Below, piece after piece: positions 10,319 through 23,200 of a DNA stretch of 64,000 nucleotides. Source of the stretch: Struthio camelus (lineage: Eukaryota; Chordata; Aves; Struthioniformes; Struthionidae); NCBI RefSeq assembly GCF_040807025.1, contig NC_090944.1, positions 115,142,238 through 115,206,237 of the forward strand. The letters are read 5' to 3'. A program made the position numbers and the translations under genes. Each line of letters starts with the position of its first letter. Positions within the stretch are counted from its first letter, which is position 1. The notes beneath the pieces were generated by a model that had not been told where the DNA came from, made no database searches, and saw only the letters and a list, made by a program, of their open reading frames with translations.

Positions 10319-13217
10319 TATTGTTTATCATTCATGATACCATGTGGGCTCTGATTTTTTTTTTTTCCCCAAACTCGAAAAAGCTCGTGTGAATCAGTCC
10401 TTTTTAAGAATGCAAGACTAGACACTCAGGAAATGTAAGACTCCCTATCACCTAAACTGCTACTGTTTCAGTTACAGATCTAATCGCCCTGGCAGAGATG
10501 GAGAATTCTGTTTTCCAGAGGCAAGAGGGATGAGTTAGTACAGAGCAGGGTTTGGGTGTAGTGAAGGAAAGGATCCAACTTTTTGCTTTCACCTCCAAAC
10601 TTGGCAGAGCTTCTGCCCCTCTAGTGCCACAGCAGAGAAATTGGGAAGCGAAAACCATGTCAGGTGCAGAGGGCCTGGCCGATTTCTCTCTTTCGCCATA
10701 TTTCGGGGTGAATGGGATTGCTCCAGCTCCATATATGCTCTGTGATGTGTATTTATATGAAAGAGGGTTTAGCTGACAGATTCTCAGTCTGGGAAGGTAG
10801 AACAGGGGGAAGAAGCTCTGTCTGGTTTCTGCTCCCTGCAGCATCCAAGCAGGGTAGGATCTTCTCATCAGAAATCTTTCAATTTCTTTCCTTTCCGTTT
10901 TTGTTTCTCGTGTACATATGCTGCAGTGATATGAACACAACCTTTAATGTTTGTGTATTTTAGTTATTGTTTTGGCCTTTTACCAAAATTACACTAAGGA
11001 ATGCATGTGAGGAAAAAATAAATGGTGTTTTTAAACATTTGGTAAGAACGGAATGGAATTTCAAGGACAAAAGAAAGCCACTTCACAAGGCTACGATAGT
11101 TCTCTGTGCTTAAAATCATGGGGTGCTCAGCATCATGGAATTTTGAGAGCCTCTTAGAAAGAAAAGTCTCAACAATTCTAGCTACTATAGAGTAATAAAA
11201 GTAATTGAAAGACGGATGGTTACTATTAACACCCTTCATAACTTGTTATTACATGCCCATATTATTTGACCTTATTTTTGTATCTTCTATATTTAGTAAT
11301 ATTTTTGTATATTTGCTTATGTCTACCAAAATGTATTATACATCAGTGAGGAAGCTATTGTGCAAAATAAGCTTGATATGGCAAAAGGAAAACAAGTTTC
11401 TGTACTTTCCATGAGTCCCTTTATCTTTTGAAATAATTATGCTAATTATTATAATAGTCAAGTACTGGATACCAAATATGAAATAATTCATTTCTAATCG
11501 TTACCAACACAAGCATAAAATGAGTCTCGCCATTCTTAAAAACAGGCTTCAGAAAAACTCTTCTCTCATGTTTAAGTTTACAACAACAGCCAGGTTTCTT
11601 TTTTTGCCTCGGATATTCAGGCATTCTCCAGAGAGTATCTTGCAAGCTCTGCATACATCATCTGATTTCTCCCGCTCCCCCCGCCCTGGGTCTCACAAGA
11701 AGCCTTAAGACTATCTCTGGTTCTTTTTCTCCCCTTCTGAAAAAATATGCCACTGGTCTTAGTATTGTAAGCTGTTTCACTGAATTCACTGGAGAATTTG
11801 TTGTGACGCACTAGTTAAAATGCTAGCGTTCCCTGTGCGTCAGTGTTCCTACTGTTGCATCTGCAGTAATGGAAAACTCTTTAGACTTTTACAATGATTA
11901 AGCTGTCACTGTCAAGTGAGAAACACTTCCTGAATATAACACATCATGAATATTTACTTCTTAGAGAACATTTGTTTCTTGTCCACCAAGTGAGGGATCA
12001 CCTTCAAATTAGACTGTTCCACTGTTTCATGAATCAAAGTGTTTGGCAGTACCATGTTAGGGACTTCCCGCTCTTCCACTAGTTCCTGCTTCTCTGCTGT
12101 GCTGTGCTACTCCCTCAGTAAAGCCTGTGCAATTGTCCCTGAGAGCGCATGAAGATGATCACAGAGTTGACTAGCTTTGATTTTTTTATTATTTGTTAAG
12201 ATTTATTTAAGATGGATCAGTTCCATCAGTTCAGTAGTTTGTTGTTCTATTCTGGGTCTAGTTTACAGATGTTATAAGTGTGCTAGTGAGTTTGCTGCAC
12301 TTACATTATTTACTTACTATACGGATTAGCAAAGGTATTTACAAGGATCAGAGAGAAAGTCGATTATTTGCTGTTTTGAAATAGAGAAAAGAATTTCACA
12401 CCTTTCAGAGTGCCACTTGGCTGTAGATTAAAAAAAAATAATGCTGCACCTCAGGTGTGACAGCTGAGACAGGTCAGTCAAGTTACGTATAATTGGTCCT
12501 GGCATTCAAGTGCCTGCTTAGAATTTCCTTTTCTTGTGGTCAGATCTCAAGTTCATGGATCTGGATGTGGATCATGGAGATCTTTCAAGACATAACAGGA
12601 TTCCATGATATTTGCAAGAAGGATCGGAAAACCACGTGGTCTGAGAACTAAAGCATAGGAGATCATTAGGGATATAGGCTACGGGAAAACTGAAAACAGA
12701 GCCATTTGCTCTACAAATGATAGTCTGCGAGTCAATGTTGCCACAAGAGAAAAGTGTTAGTTATATAAGTATACAAGCCAGTTGTATTTATATGTATTTA
12801 ATATATCTCATGTCAGCTGATTTAACTTATCAAAGAAGACTTGTTCAAGTCAATTTCTTAAATGTGGTCAAAAAGCAGTGGTTCACAGTAAGCATTTCAG
12901 GCAAGATAGTAACTTTCCACATTCTGATGAAAAAGTATCATTTTGTTTCAAATTCAAAAAAAAAAAAAACACCCCACCTCACAGTGGTGCTGGAGGGAAG
13001 GGCAGGGAGAAGAATAGCAAAGGAAGTATTTGGTATTCCTAGTCACAGGCACCCAGAAAAGTTTGCCATCTGCATCGCTCCATCTTCTGCTTTGCAATCT
13101 TTAAGCCTTCACTGCTGCACTTGTATTCAAAGATCTGTGTTATCTCTGCCTAGAACAAATGTTCTGATTTTACTTTGCATTGCTATTTTAGGGTAGAAAA
13201 CGTGCAATATTGCCCCC

Positions 13218-13218
<1 letters not shown>

Positions 13219-13252
<34 letters not shown>
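13219..13252. repeat. (CA)n microsatellite
   Basis: An uninterrupted CA dinucleotide tract of about 16 units, shortly upstream of the CENPF promoter. Confidence 0.9.
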
Positions 13253-13254
<2 letters not shown>

Positions 13255-13700
13255 GAAAAGAGCCAGGTGCGATTTGGATAAAACTGAACAGTAAACCGTT
13301 TAGTGATGCTTTTGCAGATTTCTTTCCAGCTCATTGGCTTTCACCAGAATACCACTGGGGTACTTTTTTTTCCTCTTTCAAAACTCCGGTTCTCTGAGCG
13401 ATGACGAGAGCGATTTGGGATAGAAGGCCTGGCTCTGCGGATCCTTCGCTCGGGCATCCGTTAGAGCCGTCGCCGCTCTCCGACCCGACCTGCCCCTCCC
13501 GCCGCCCTTTCCCCGCAACCGCCGCCTCCTCGCCACGGGGCTGCTCCCGGGGTGCCGCCGGCCAGGCCTGCTCGGGAGGGCGAGCGTCAAGCGGGAGGCT
13601 TCGCCCTCCCCGCAGTGCCCGCGGCGGCGGCGGACCACGCCCGCACCCGCCGCCGCCCCTCCCCCCGCCCAACGGCCGCCAGGCCCGCCGCAGCCCGGGG

Positions 13701-13859
13701 CCAATCGCGAGCCACCTGCCCTCACACGCACGCTGCCGCCTCCAATGGAGTTTGAATGGTTCCGAACCAGCCAATCGCGAGGGCCGCCGGCCCGGCGCCG
13801 CGCGCTGATTGCTCACGGGGCGAGGAGCGCGTGGCGGGCGGTGCCGTTGGGGGGCCAAT
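13701..13859 (+). promoter_or_regulatory. CENPF: Array of four CCAAT (NF-Y) boxes
   Basis: CCAAT occurs in forward orientation at 13701-13705, 13742-13746, 13771-13775 and 13855-13859. The first and third lie in the same 12-mer GCCAATCGCGAG, exactly 70 bp apart. Multiple CCAAT boxes spaced roughly 30 bp or more apart, upstream of a CHR, are the hallmark of G2/M promoters such as CDC25C, CCNB and CDC2. NF-Y occupancy is inferred. Confidence 0.7.
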
Positions 13860-13941
13860 CCGCGCGCGCGCGCTCCGCTGTTTGTCAGCGAAACAACGGG
13901 CGCGAGGGGAGCGGCAGCGGCCGCTTTGAACGGCGGTGGCG
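13850..13941 (+). other. CENPF: CENPF exon 1 (non-coding); 5' end approximate
   Basis: The 3' end is set by GGCG|GTGAGTGCG, a strong donor (GT at 13942-13943), in the CpG island. The first base is unknown; 13850 is a placeholder. No ATG occurs in this stretch or in the 44 untranslated bases of exon 2, so the start codon in exon 2 would be the first AUG. Human CENPF also has a non-coding exon 1. Confidence 0.55.
13916..13930 (+). promoter_or_regulatory. CENPF: CDE/CHR element (DREAM / MuvB-type cell-cycle site)
   Basis: AGCGG (13916-13920) is followed by a 4-nt spacer and then TTTGAA (13925-13930), the canonical CHR. This CDE-4nt-CHR layout is the one defined in CDC25C-type promoters, where DREAM represses in G0/G1 and MMB-FOXM1 activates in G2/M. 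It lies close to the expected transcription start. A second TTTGAA at 13751-13756 has no CDE before it. Confidence 0.65.
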
Positions 13942-14943
13942 GTGAGTGCGCGTGCCGCCGGCCGGCGGGTGGGCTTCCCCAAGGGCTGCGGGCCGGAGGG
14001 AGAGCGGGTGGGTGCCGCCGCCGCCGCCGCCGCCTGACAACAGCCTGACCCTGTCGGCCTTTAACGGCGGGGCGGCTCGGGGCAGGCTGCCTTGCTCGTC
14101 GCGGCCGCGTTGCGGGGTCTGCGTTGGGCGGGTAACGGCTGGTAGCGGTGTGGAGGGGGGGCGCGCGGCGGGGCCCGCCCGTCTCCGTGCCGGTGTTGCT
14201 TGGCAGCCAGCCCTCCCCGGGCCGAGGGGGGCTGCGCTGCGCCGGCACTCTTCCAGGCTCGCGTGGGCTCTGTCCATCCGTAGTTGACCTTTATTGTGAT
14301 GAGCTATCTCTGTTTTGGTGGCTCAGGACAATAAGCCAACGCTTGTTCCTCGAAATGTAGAGAAAAATTGATCTCGCAAGCGTGTCGAGTATAAACACGC
14401 TTGTGTTTAAACAGTAGTCACTCTATACTTGTTTCTGCTAGCACAGAGCTATTTCTCAGTGTTTCCAACTCAGCAGTATTGGTTTCAACAGCTTCTGTGA
14501 AGAAAGTACAGCTGTCACTTAAAAGCCATTGTTTTTTGCAACGCAAGGCAAGTCTTCCAGGATAAACATCATAGAAACAAGATGATGAGACTTACAGTGT
14601 GGTTATAAGTGTTAGTGAATTTCTCCAGCATGAGCATCAAAAATAAGACATTCTATTTCTGAATAATCAGTTGTAAAATGTAATTGTAAGAGTATGTAAA
14701 AATAGCCTTGTAAGGAGATTTTAAAAAAAGAATTAATTCCCCCCCCCCTTGTAATTCAGTCGGACAGAAGAATGTCAAAATAGGACCTAATATTAAAAGT
14801 TGGTGCTTGGATCAGGAGGCTTTCAATTCAAGGTTGTAAGATATTCTATTCTATTCTAATCACTAAGCTTAGAAAGAAAATATATCTAGAAGGGAGGCAT
14901 ATTTAACCTCTTTAAGAGTTTTCTATTTATCTTTGTATTTCAG
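13942..14943 (+). other. CENPF: CENPF intron 1
   Basis: The first about 340 bases are CpG island; the rest is AT-rich with a C-run near 14740 and a polypyrimidine-AG acceptor at 14942-14943. No coding exon seen. Confidence 0.6.
14014..14034 (+). repeat. (GCC)7 trinucleotide repeat in intron 1
   Basis: Seven uninterrupted GCC units in the CpG-island part of CENPF intron 1. Confidence 0.85.
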
Positions 14944-15149
14944 GCTTAGTAACATCCATTTTTTCATTGAAGAATAAAACAGTCACTATGAGCTGGGCTG
15001 TGGAGGAGTGGAAAGAAGGCCTCTCCACCAGAGTCCTTCAGAAAATTCAAGAGCTTGAAAGTCAAGTAGACAAGCTTAAAAAGGAGCGACAGCAAAGACA
15101 ATTCCAGTTAGAGTCTTTGGAGGCAGCTTTGCAAAAGCAGAAACAGAAG
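14944..15149 (+). CDS. CENPF: CENPF exon 2 (start codon at 14988; residues 1-54)
   Basis: The acceptor is TTTGTATTTCAG and the donor AAG|GTAATG. The first 44 bases are 5' UTR. The encoded 54 residues open the CENP-F N-terminal (microtubule-binding) domain and run into coiled coil rich in E, K, Q and L. The exon ends in phase 0. Confidence 0.93.
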
Positions 15150-18100
15150 GTAATGTAGGTACTTCATTCTTCTTTCCTTCAAATGTCATTATCCAAGCCA
15201 AATACAGTTTTAAAAAAAATCACATAATAAAACTTTATTTTTTGCTTCCTTTCACTGACTGACTTGGTAAGCAGTTTCTATTTCTGTAATACTTCATTTT
15301 TCACACACACACAACTTTTATTTTTTTTAAATATTCTTGGATCTGAGGTGTTCAGTGCTGTTAGGCTTTTGAAATGCTGGGAAGAAAATAACAACAGGTA
15401 AACTTTCTCTGTATTATTTTAAGAACTAATTGCAATACAAGTCAAGAGGACTAAAAATACATTTACAAAATGGTTTATGTTTTAACTAGGTTGAAAATGA
15501 AAAAAATGAAAGTGCAACACTAAAACGAGAGAACCAGAGCTTGATGGAGTTGTGTGATAGTCTTGAGAAAGCAAAGCAGAAAATTTCACATGATCTTCAA
15601 GTAAAAGAATCTCAAGTCAACTTTCAATCAGGGCAGCTGAATTCAAGCAAGAAACAAATTGAAAGATTAGAACAAGAACTTAAAAGGTGAGGAGAAGCAC
15701 CTATATGTCTCTAACTTGTGAGAAATAAAAACCGTAACATATGTTTCGCTCATTTCATGTTTTTTAGTTTTTCTTCTTTCCACATTTCATACAAAACTTT
15801 GTGACAAAAATTACAGAAAACATTAACCTATTTTTTTAGATGTACATGCTTATATGTGTATCATCTGAAATAGTAAGCACCTATACTTCCTGCTTAATTT
15901 GGGGGAATTTTGCAGTGCCATCTGAAAAGGACTCTATTCATCCCTACAAAAAATGAGCTAGCACAACTGTGTTATTTTGCTATAACTGAAAAATAAGTCT
16001 TTTATATTTGTGAAGTCAGAGCCTTTATTCAGTTGCCTTAATAGGATCTGGTTTTTGAATAGGACATTTGCCAGTAAGCTCTTAGTTTTAATATAGTTTA
16101 CGGCTGTACTTAGTTTTGTCTTCTCTTGACAAAATTCTCTGCTTCCTGTGACACAGCAGGAGAGAAAGATACACTATATAATCCCCCATCAGTATAACTT
16201 CAGTATGGTATAGAATATGCACTTGTGTGTTGCAAGATACAGGTAAGACTCCTGATCTCTAGAAGAGACTAATGTCTCTTCAGGAATTACTTGATGTTAT
16301 TGTTGAATCAGTTTCTCTCCCTCCTTTCCCCCACCCCCACCTTGATGGAAAGCTTATCATGCCTTTTGATTAACAACGTGGTAGTTACAGTTGAATAGAA
16401 TACACTTTACCTGTGCTGATAGTCTGACTACTTTCTTGGATCAAGCAGCAGTGTAAGATGTAAAGGAAAGATGTTCTTAGTGTATTGATGAAAGATAGAT
16501 ATAGCTAGGATCATGCTGGTGAAGGTAAAACTTAAATTTACCAGAGAAGCTTAGTGCCAAGAAACTGAAGAGCTTAAACACTGTTCCATCCACTTCTCTG
16601 ACATTTCTTACAATATTTCACTATCCTCGTTGTAAAAATTCTGCACCCTATTGGAAGGGGAGAAATCCCATGTCTGACAGGAGGAAGGAAGAAAAATCCC
16701 CTTCTCTGTCAGTGCCAGTTGACGTTAGGAATGATGAAGTGTTTGACCTGTTTGGTGCTGTTTGCACACTAGCTTCCTGGATGTTATGTGAAAAGGTTGA
16801 TAAGACAAGACATACGAGGGCAAGGGCTAGTTCATCACAGAAAAGTAGCTTGGCTGTATGACTACATCCCTTAGCAGCCTTAAAGGCTGAGAAAATCCAT
16901 TTGACTGTCATTTTGAGATCCAGCTGATGCCTAAGTCATCAAAGACTATCTTAAGCAAGTGTGGTGCTCTCTTTTTGGCATGTTATCTTTTTTAGTTGCA
17001 GTACTGGATCTTCTCATATTAAGACCATGCAGGATAACAGTGTTTGTGGTGTGTGTGGGGGGAGGGGGGGTTTCCTCAGAACTAACTGGCCTACCATATT
17101 TTCATAGCATTATTCCTCAATATGGAAATCTTCCTTTGCATTACTTCCTGCTGTCCTGCTTTCCATCCCTCTTCCTTTGGAAAAAATACACTGCCTTTGG
17201 TTAAAGGTGACCTCAGGAGGATAAGTCTTTGGGAGCCTTATTAATACCTGCAAAGTGTCTGGAGTCGAGAGTAAAGTGCACAGAGAATTCTGTCTTTAAG
17301 ATCAAGTGTACCAGTACAATATGGCAACTGGAAGAAGGAAACGTGAACATCTGTTGGAGTGGAAGAGGAAGTGGCCAAAAGAAATAATGCTGTGGCTGAA
17401 TTACTGCATCTAGTTGCTTATGTAAAGAAGTGAAGTGGTAGCATAAAAACTTTAACTTTCATAACAATTCTTCCCGCTTCCCAAATACTGAAATGCGGGT
17501 GTCAGGAAGAATGGGACACTTCTGCTCCTCCATACTTTAGCAGTTCTTTTGCTGAACTCTCCTACTGGACAAAAGCTAATAGGAAATAAAAATATCTTTG
17601 ATTACATGAAACATCATCTTTGCACTGGTATGTGGTCTGTACAAGCACAATTTGTTAAAAGTTTTTTAAGTTGCTGTTTCTTGATGCATGGTATGTTATA
17701 TAAAAGTCCATGTCTGAAGGTTGAGGTGTCATTCATTGCCTCAGCGTTATAACACTAATAACAATCTGTGCTGTTTATAGATGTGGAATGCAACTCATAC
17801 AATACAGGAAAAAAAATTCCGTAGTGCAGGCATCTCAAATCATTCACCTGGAAATGCTACTGAAATAATTGTCCATAATAAAGTGGACATTAGCATCTTG
17901 CATACTCCTTCTCATACTAAAAGGAGCCTTTCTTGAAATACACATTTTCAATAAAGTTGTGTCCTGCTCCTGAAATTAGCTGGAGCTAATATTGGCAGAG
18001 ATGTTTCCCTGGTATCACATTTCTCATCTTTTTTTGTTATAGCTTGAAATGAGTTCCCCTTCCTTTAATATTTGGAAGTAAATAAAGAGGGAGTGCTATT

Positions 18101-20178
18101 GTACTTGCTGTTCTGTAGTTGCCACTGCCCATTCAGGAAAAAATAATGATAGCTGAATTTCAGAGAATCATGGTTAGGTTAGGTTGACTGCTGTGAGAAG
18201 ATTCTTAATATCACCATGATGTTTAGAAACATCAGCTTTATGTAAGGACTCACTGAGATCCATTAATGAAGTAGCCAGTGCGATTCACAAGGTTAATACC
18301 ACTAGAATGACCTTTTCTATTTCTGCTCTCAAAAGACTGGGTCAGAGAGATTGGAGGCTAGGGCTATGTTCCCATTTATCAATCCTAAAATTGTGTAGGA
18401 AGTCTGATTTACTGGATTCTCTTATTTCCTTTATATTACCTTACATAGCTACCTAGTTCCAAAGAACATCAGTTGTTACATATAACTCAATTTTTGGCAG
18501 TCGCTTTTGTTTTTGTGTTTTGCTCTGTTTTGGTTTCATAATGGTACTTAATCATCTACCACTTTATAGTAATTAACAATTCACTGTATGAGAAACTCAT
18601 GAGTTTTGCACTATAAAAGGGAGGGGAAAATGGAAGAGAAAGTTGTGCAGTCACTAGCAGCAGGCTTCAACCTGGAACAGTCTTGTCAACAGGTGCTGAC
18701 CTAGCATGAACCAAAGTGGCTATGCCATTGACTGCAGTTTTTTGTATAATCGTCAAACAGCTTATGTGGATTCATTGGATGAGTATGTAGCTCTCCATGG
18801 AATAGCTATTCTGTCCATATAGCTGCACAGACTGGTGTTTTTGATAGTAACATTGTAAACAGTGTACAAGGAAAATACACTGCTGGATAGAGGATCTTCC
18901 ATTTTCATGAGATAATGCCTATTTTTCACAATGTGCAATATCAGCACTAATAATGTGTGTTATGTTTTCTACAAGTGTTTTCTGAAGAAGTAAGTGTTAT
19001 CACTTTTTGCAGTGATTTTGGTGTATTTAATTGGACTATGACTTCATATAGTGAGTTTGTATACAGTTCTAAGTGATGTTCATCTATGTGTTTTTTTTAG
19101 TTTTGAGTCCCATGTAACTGATTAAATATGTTGAAATTATAAATACAATTTATGTTTTCTTTATTCATATTTCTGTGATATAATAACTAAAGATTACCAA
19201 ACTGATCTTTAAATCAAGTTCTTTGAATCACACAAATAACAGAATTCTGGCTCTTAAAACGGATAATTTAACTCTTAGTTTCCATGACCAATTCCTGCCA
19301 CCATTTCTTTACCTAAACAGATACAAATGTGAGCTTGAGAAAAGTCAGCAAACACTGATTACAGGAGACCTATCGTTCAGTGGTACTCCACAGAAGAGTT
19401 TTACTGCTCCTTTTACACCGGTTCAAAGTCATAAAGGTAAATTAATTTTTCTTCATCGAGCGCTGATAGTTAACTAGAACGTCAGTTTTCTTGGAAGGTG
19501 GGAGGGGAATTTTGAACATTACACTTTTACTGTGTTACCTAGTTTCTGCTACACGGTTTATCCTCGGTGCCTAATTCATAACACTGTAGGTTCTAAGTTT
19601 AAAAATTATTAGCAAAGATTTAACATTTATGACAAATATTTCATCTTTTTAGCACTACATTGGTAGACGTGGAATAGCAATAGGAATATAATTGACCGAC
19701 AGTAACAATTTTTTGAAATAAAATATCTGTTCCAAGTGTCAGTTGCTGTCTTCACCTAGAAGGAAATTTGCTCTTCCCTATTTCACATACAAGTGCTTTA
19801 GTTAAAGTAAACAATAGTTTGTGTTATTTCTCTAGAAGATTGTTTTTGAATTAGACTGTTACTCTGCATACTGATCTACATAATTAAGGCAAATCCTCTC
19901 TACCTACTTCATAGCATCTCTGCTGTCTTTATTTAGACATCATATAGATTTACAATATTTGAATGAACTAGAAAAGTGAGGGGAAAATTCCTTAACTGGA
20001 GAACTATTCTATAGCCAGACACTCTTACGCTATCTACACTGAAGAACTTTCATGGTTTCAACATTGAACAAGCTATTATTTCTTTGCTGTGATCAAATAT
20101 TCTATGTGTTTTGGCATCTAAATCTTACTCTAATGGAAAATCTGAGATACTTTATTGCACTCTTGTTCCTTTTTATTT

Positions 20179-20227
<49 letters not shown>

Positions 20228-23200
20228 AAAAGGGGTGCAGTACTCACAGTGTCAAGCATTAAGAATTTATAAGTGTGGTCCTCCTGAAATAACAATTAGA
20301 TTAAAATAACTATATTTAAAATACTATTGTTGGTGAGTTATTTGCATTAAAAGCTGGATTGTTAAATGCTTTCAGAAATATTCTAGCTCTAGAGTACAAA
20401 TAGGTACAAAATATTCTAGCTCTAGAATTATCTGAGAGTGTTGTATGTTTATATGCAAATTCAAGAAAAGCAAACCAAAACTTTTTTTGGAGTAATATGT
20501 CCCTCTTAAAATTCCAGCAGAAGAATCCTAAATGAGTTCTTGTCCAATTTCTATTGCATTTGAAAGGAACTCAAGGAAAAGTCCCAGTCTTCATTCCTGG
20601 AAGTTTCTTAGTCATATTAATGCCAATGTGTTCCTGGTGGGAAAATGTTTTTTTTGCATATGTGTGTTTCTGTATGAACTTGTGCATACACACACACACA
20701 TATATATTTAAATATATAAACCCTAATATTGCCTTCTTAATTTTAACAGTTGTATTTTCAGTCTAATGTCAAGTTCCTGATTTCCCATTGGGGTACTTAA
20801 GTCCCTAAATTACTGAAAATAATTCATATACAATTTTTTCTTATTATTTTCTTATTTTTCTTATTTCTGACACTTCTGAAAGCTGTTTGTTTTTATCACT
20901 CCTGTTTTTCTGTAAGAGGGAATAGGCTAGAAAAGTTTACCCATATGCTAAGCGAGATTATTAAGAAATATTCATCATGTTTTTGTAGATGCTAAGTTTG
21001 AAGAATTAGAAGAAAAATACAATAAGGAAGTAGAAGAAAGAAAAAAGCTAGAAATGGAACTGAGAACCATGCAGGTCACGGTAAGTGTTTTTTGGCACGA
21101 TGTGTGGGATATCCAAAAAAGTAATTACTGACCAAATTTGGAAAACGGAGAAGGATATAGTTGTTCGGAATTTATCATGGAATTTTCTAGAGAAACCTAG
21201 TAAAATATATTTCACATCACTTAAATTATAATTAAAAAGAAGAAAATTAATCAATGTATGCCCCCATTCAAAAATAATCTTGGAGAATCCAAAAAAGCCA
21301 GCCTAATTGAATAGCAAAAGTAAAAAAGGACATTAAGAATGAAAACACATCTTCCAAAAACTGTAAATCTTGTCCAAGCAAGGACAACAGAACAGAGTGC
21401 CAGTTTGGGGAAATTAAATGTAAAAGGATGATCAAATAGCCTTGAAAAGGTTATAAGAAGTAACTTCCCAAGCAAGTGAAAACTAGTAAATTTTTCAAAC
21501 GCGTCAGGAGTAGGAAATTTATTAGAGAACCTCAGAAGCCAGTAGATGATTAAAATGTGAAAGGAGCCCTCAAGAAGCAAAAGACTGTAGAAGAAAAGCT
21601 GAAATCTGTTTTTATTTAGTATTTACTATGCAAAAGCTTTAAAAACTTCCTATATCAGAGCCTTTCTTTATGGGGTTGAATCTGTGGCACAGTTGCAAAT
21701 TTAGAAAGTCAGTAGAAGTCTTAAAATAGCTTGATAAAATGAGTAATAATAAATCACCAGATACAGATAATATTTATCCATGAATTTATAAGGTGCTTCA
21801 ATGTGGCATTGCTGAATCACTGTTATGTGTAACTGATTTCAGTCTCCTCTTGGCACTAGGTGACAAGGAAAGTGCTAGTTTTCAGAAAGGCTTACAGTGC
21901 TGTTTCCTGGAACTGTAGTTCAATAAGGCTGATTTTTTTTTTTTTTATACTGGGCAAATTGTAAGAAACTGAAATAAAGTAATACATTTGTTGATACATG
22001 CCTAGATATGATATATTGAGAAAACGTCAACCATTGTTGTTTGTAAGAGGACACCATGCCCCACATATTTCAGAGTTTTTATTTTTAAGAAGTCAGAGAA
22101 CATATGACTAAGTGTGATTCAGACAATATAACGTCAATGTGTTTCCACAAAGCTCAAAGAAAACTGAACTATTTTGATAAGGGAGAGATCTTCTCAATAA
22201 CTGAGAAGTAAAGATTGAGAGTTAGGAATAAATGGTCACTTTCTACGGGTGGAGAATGATCAACAGCAGAGTCCTGGAAGGATCTGTGCAGATAACTGTG
22301 CTATTCAGCATATTCATTAATGATCAGAAAGTCAGATGAATGATATGGTTGAAAACTGTGCAGGATTTCAGAGTACTGAATAATTGCAATAAGTCAGCAA
22401 ATAAAATTCAGTGTCAAAAAATGTGAAGGAACACACCTGGAGAACATAATCCTAACAATGCGTACTCAATACATTCAGGCTCCTAATTTGGTGAAACTAT
22501 TCCAGAAAGCAGTTCTGGAATTATTGTGTCTATTTCTCTGAAAACTTCGGTTTCATGTTCCGCAATGTCAAAAAGAAATTTTTAGGAAAATAATTAAGAA
22601 CTAATGAGAAAATATTTTTCCCTGCCTATATAAAACCATATGGCACTCGCACCTTGAATGTTGCTTGCAGTTCTGGTCATCTCATCTCGAAACAGATATG
22701 TTGAACTGGGTAGTACAAAGATGACTGGAGATGGAGAGAGGAAACATGGAATGGTCGTTTTCCGGTTTTCATAAGGCACAATTATATTACCAGGCAGCAG
22801 ACTTGGAACAAAACCTGTTTTTTCACAATGTGCTTTATTAAACAGTGAAACTCTTTGTCACAGAATATTGTGAAAAACAAAAATATAAACAGATGTACAA
22901 AGAAAAAGTTCATGTAAAATATTTTAGTAAAAATGATTATTAACTCCCTTGATTTTCTGGATTCAAGCTTTTGAATGTTGGACATTTGACTTGGGAACTC
23001 TAAAGTTAAATGACATATCAGGGGAATGATTGCTATATGCATGGTGGATTTTTATGCTCTTTCTCTAAATGTGTTGCTTCACAGAACTGGAGAAGAGAGT
23101 ATCCTGGGCTGGATGGACGTTTGGTCCTAGCACAGCTGTTCCTACATTACAGCATATTCTCAGGTTGGACTGAGAAGTCATGCTGGGTGCTACCTGGTTT

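Larger units (their letters stand above)
2561..13400. other. Intergenic region between the putative PTPN14 promoter and CENPF
   Basis: About 10.8 kb with no recognisable coding exon on either strand. It holds MIR-like relics, a perfect 37-bp inverted repeat with neighbouring AT microsatellites, a 16-bp palindrome, short A-runs and a CA microsatellite. A moderately GC-richer patch at about 9630-10130 has no convincing open frame. Confidence 0.7.
13400..14280 (+). promoter_or_regulatory. CENPF: CENPF CpG-island promoter
   Basis: A sharp rise in GC and CpG content spans the presumed transcription start of CENPF and the start of intron 1. It contains four CCAAT boxes, a CDE/CHR pair, the exon 1 donor and a (GCC)n run at 14014-14034. 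No TATA box is evident, as usual for a housekeeping or cell-cycle promoter. Its overlapping long frames are composition artefacts. Confidence 0.85.
19437..20988 (+). other. CENPF: CENPF intron 4
   Basis: Holds a long (TA)n tract (20182-20224), a 33-bp-spaced direct duplication near 20376-20426, and a CA/TA tract at about 20688-20710. No exon seen. Confidence 0.8.

Noticed and set aside
10452-10940. Minus-strand 162-residue open frame
   Set aside because: No recognisable homology, no splice or promoter context; plausible by chance over 64 kb.
13331-14287. Open frames up to 305 residues in the CENPF promoter CpG island
   Set aside because: Same GC artefact; the minus-strand frame overlaps the promoter, and its composition is not protein-like.
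14967-14987. Upstream TTG-initiated extension of the CENPF N-terminus
   Set aside because: TTG is not a credible vertebrate start here; the ATG at 14988 gives the conserved MSW N-terminus.
18160-18200. AGAATCATGGTTAGGTTAGG, resembling an avian CR1 3' tail
   Set aside because: Too short and without the expected flanking consensus.
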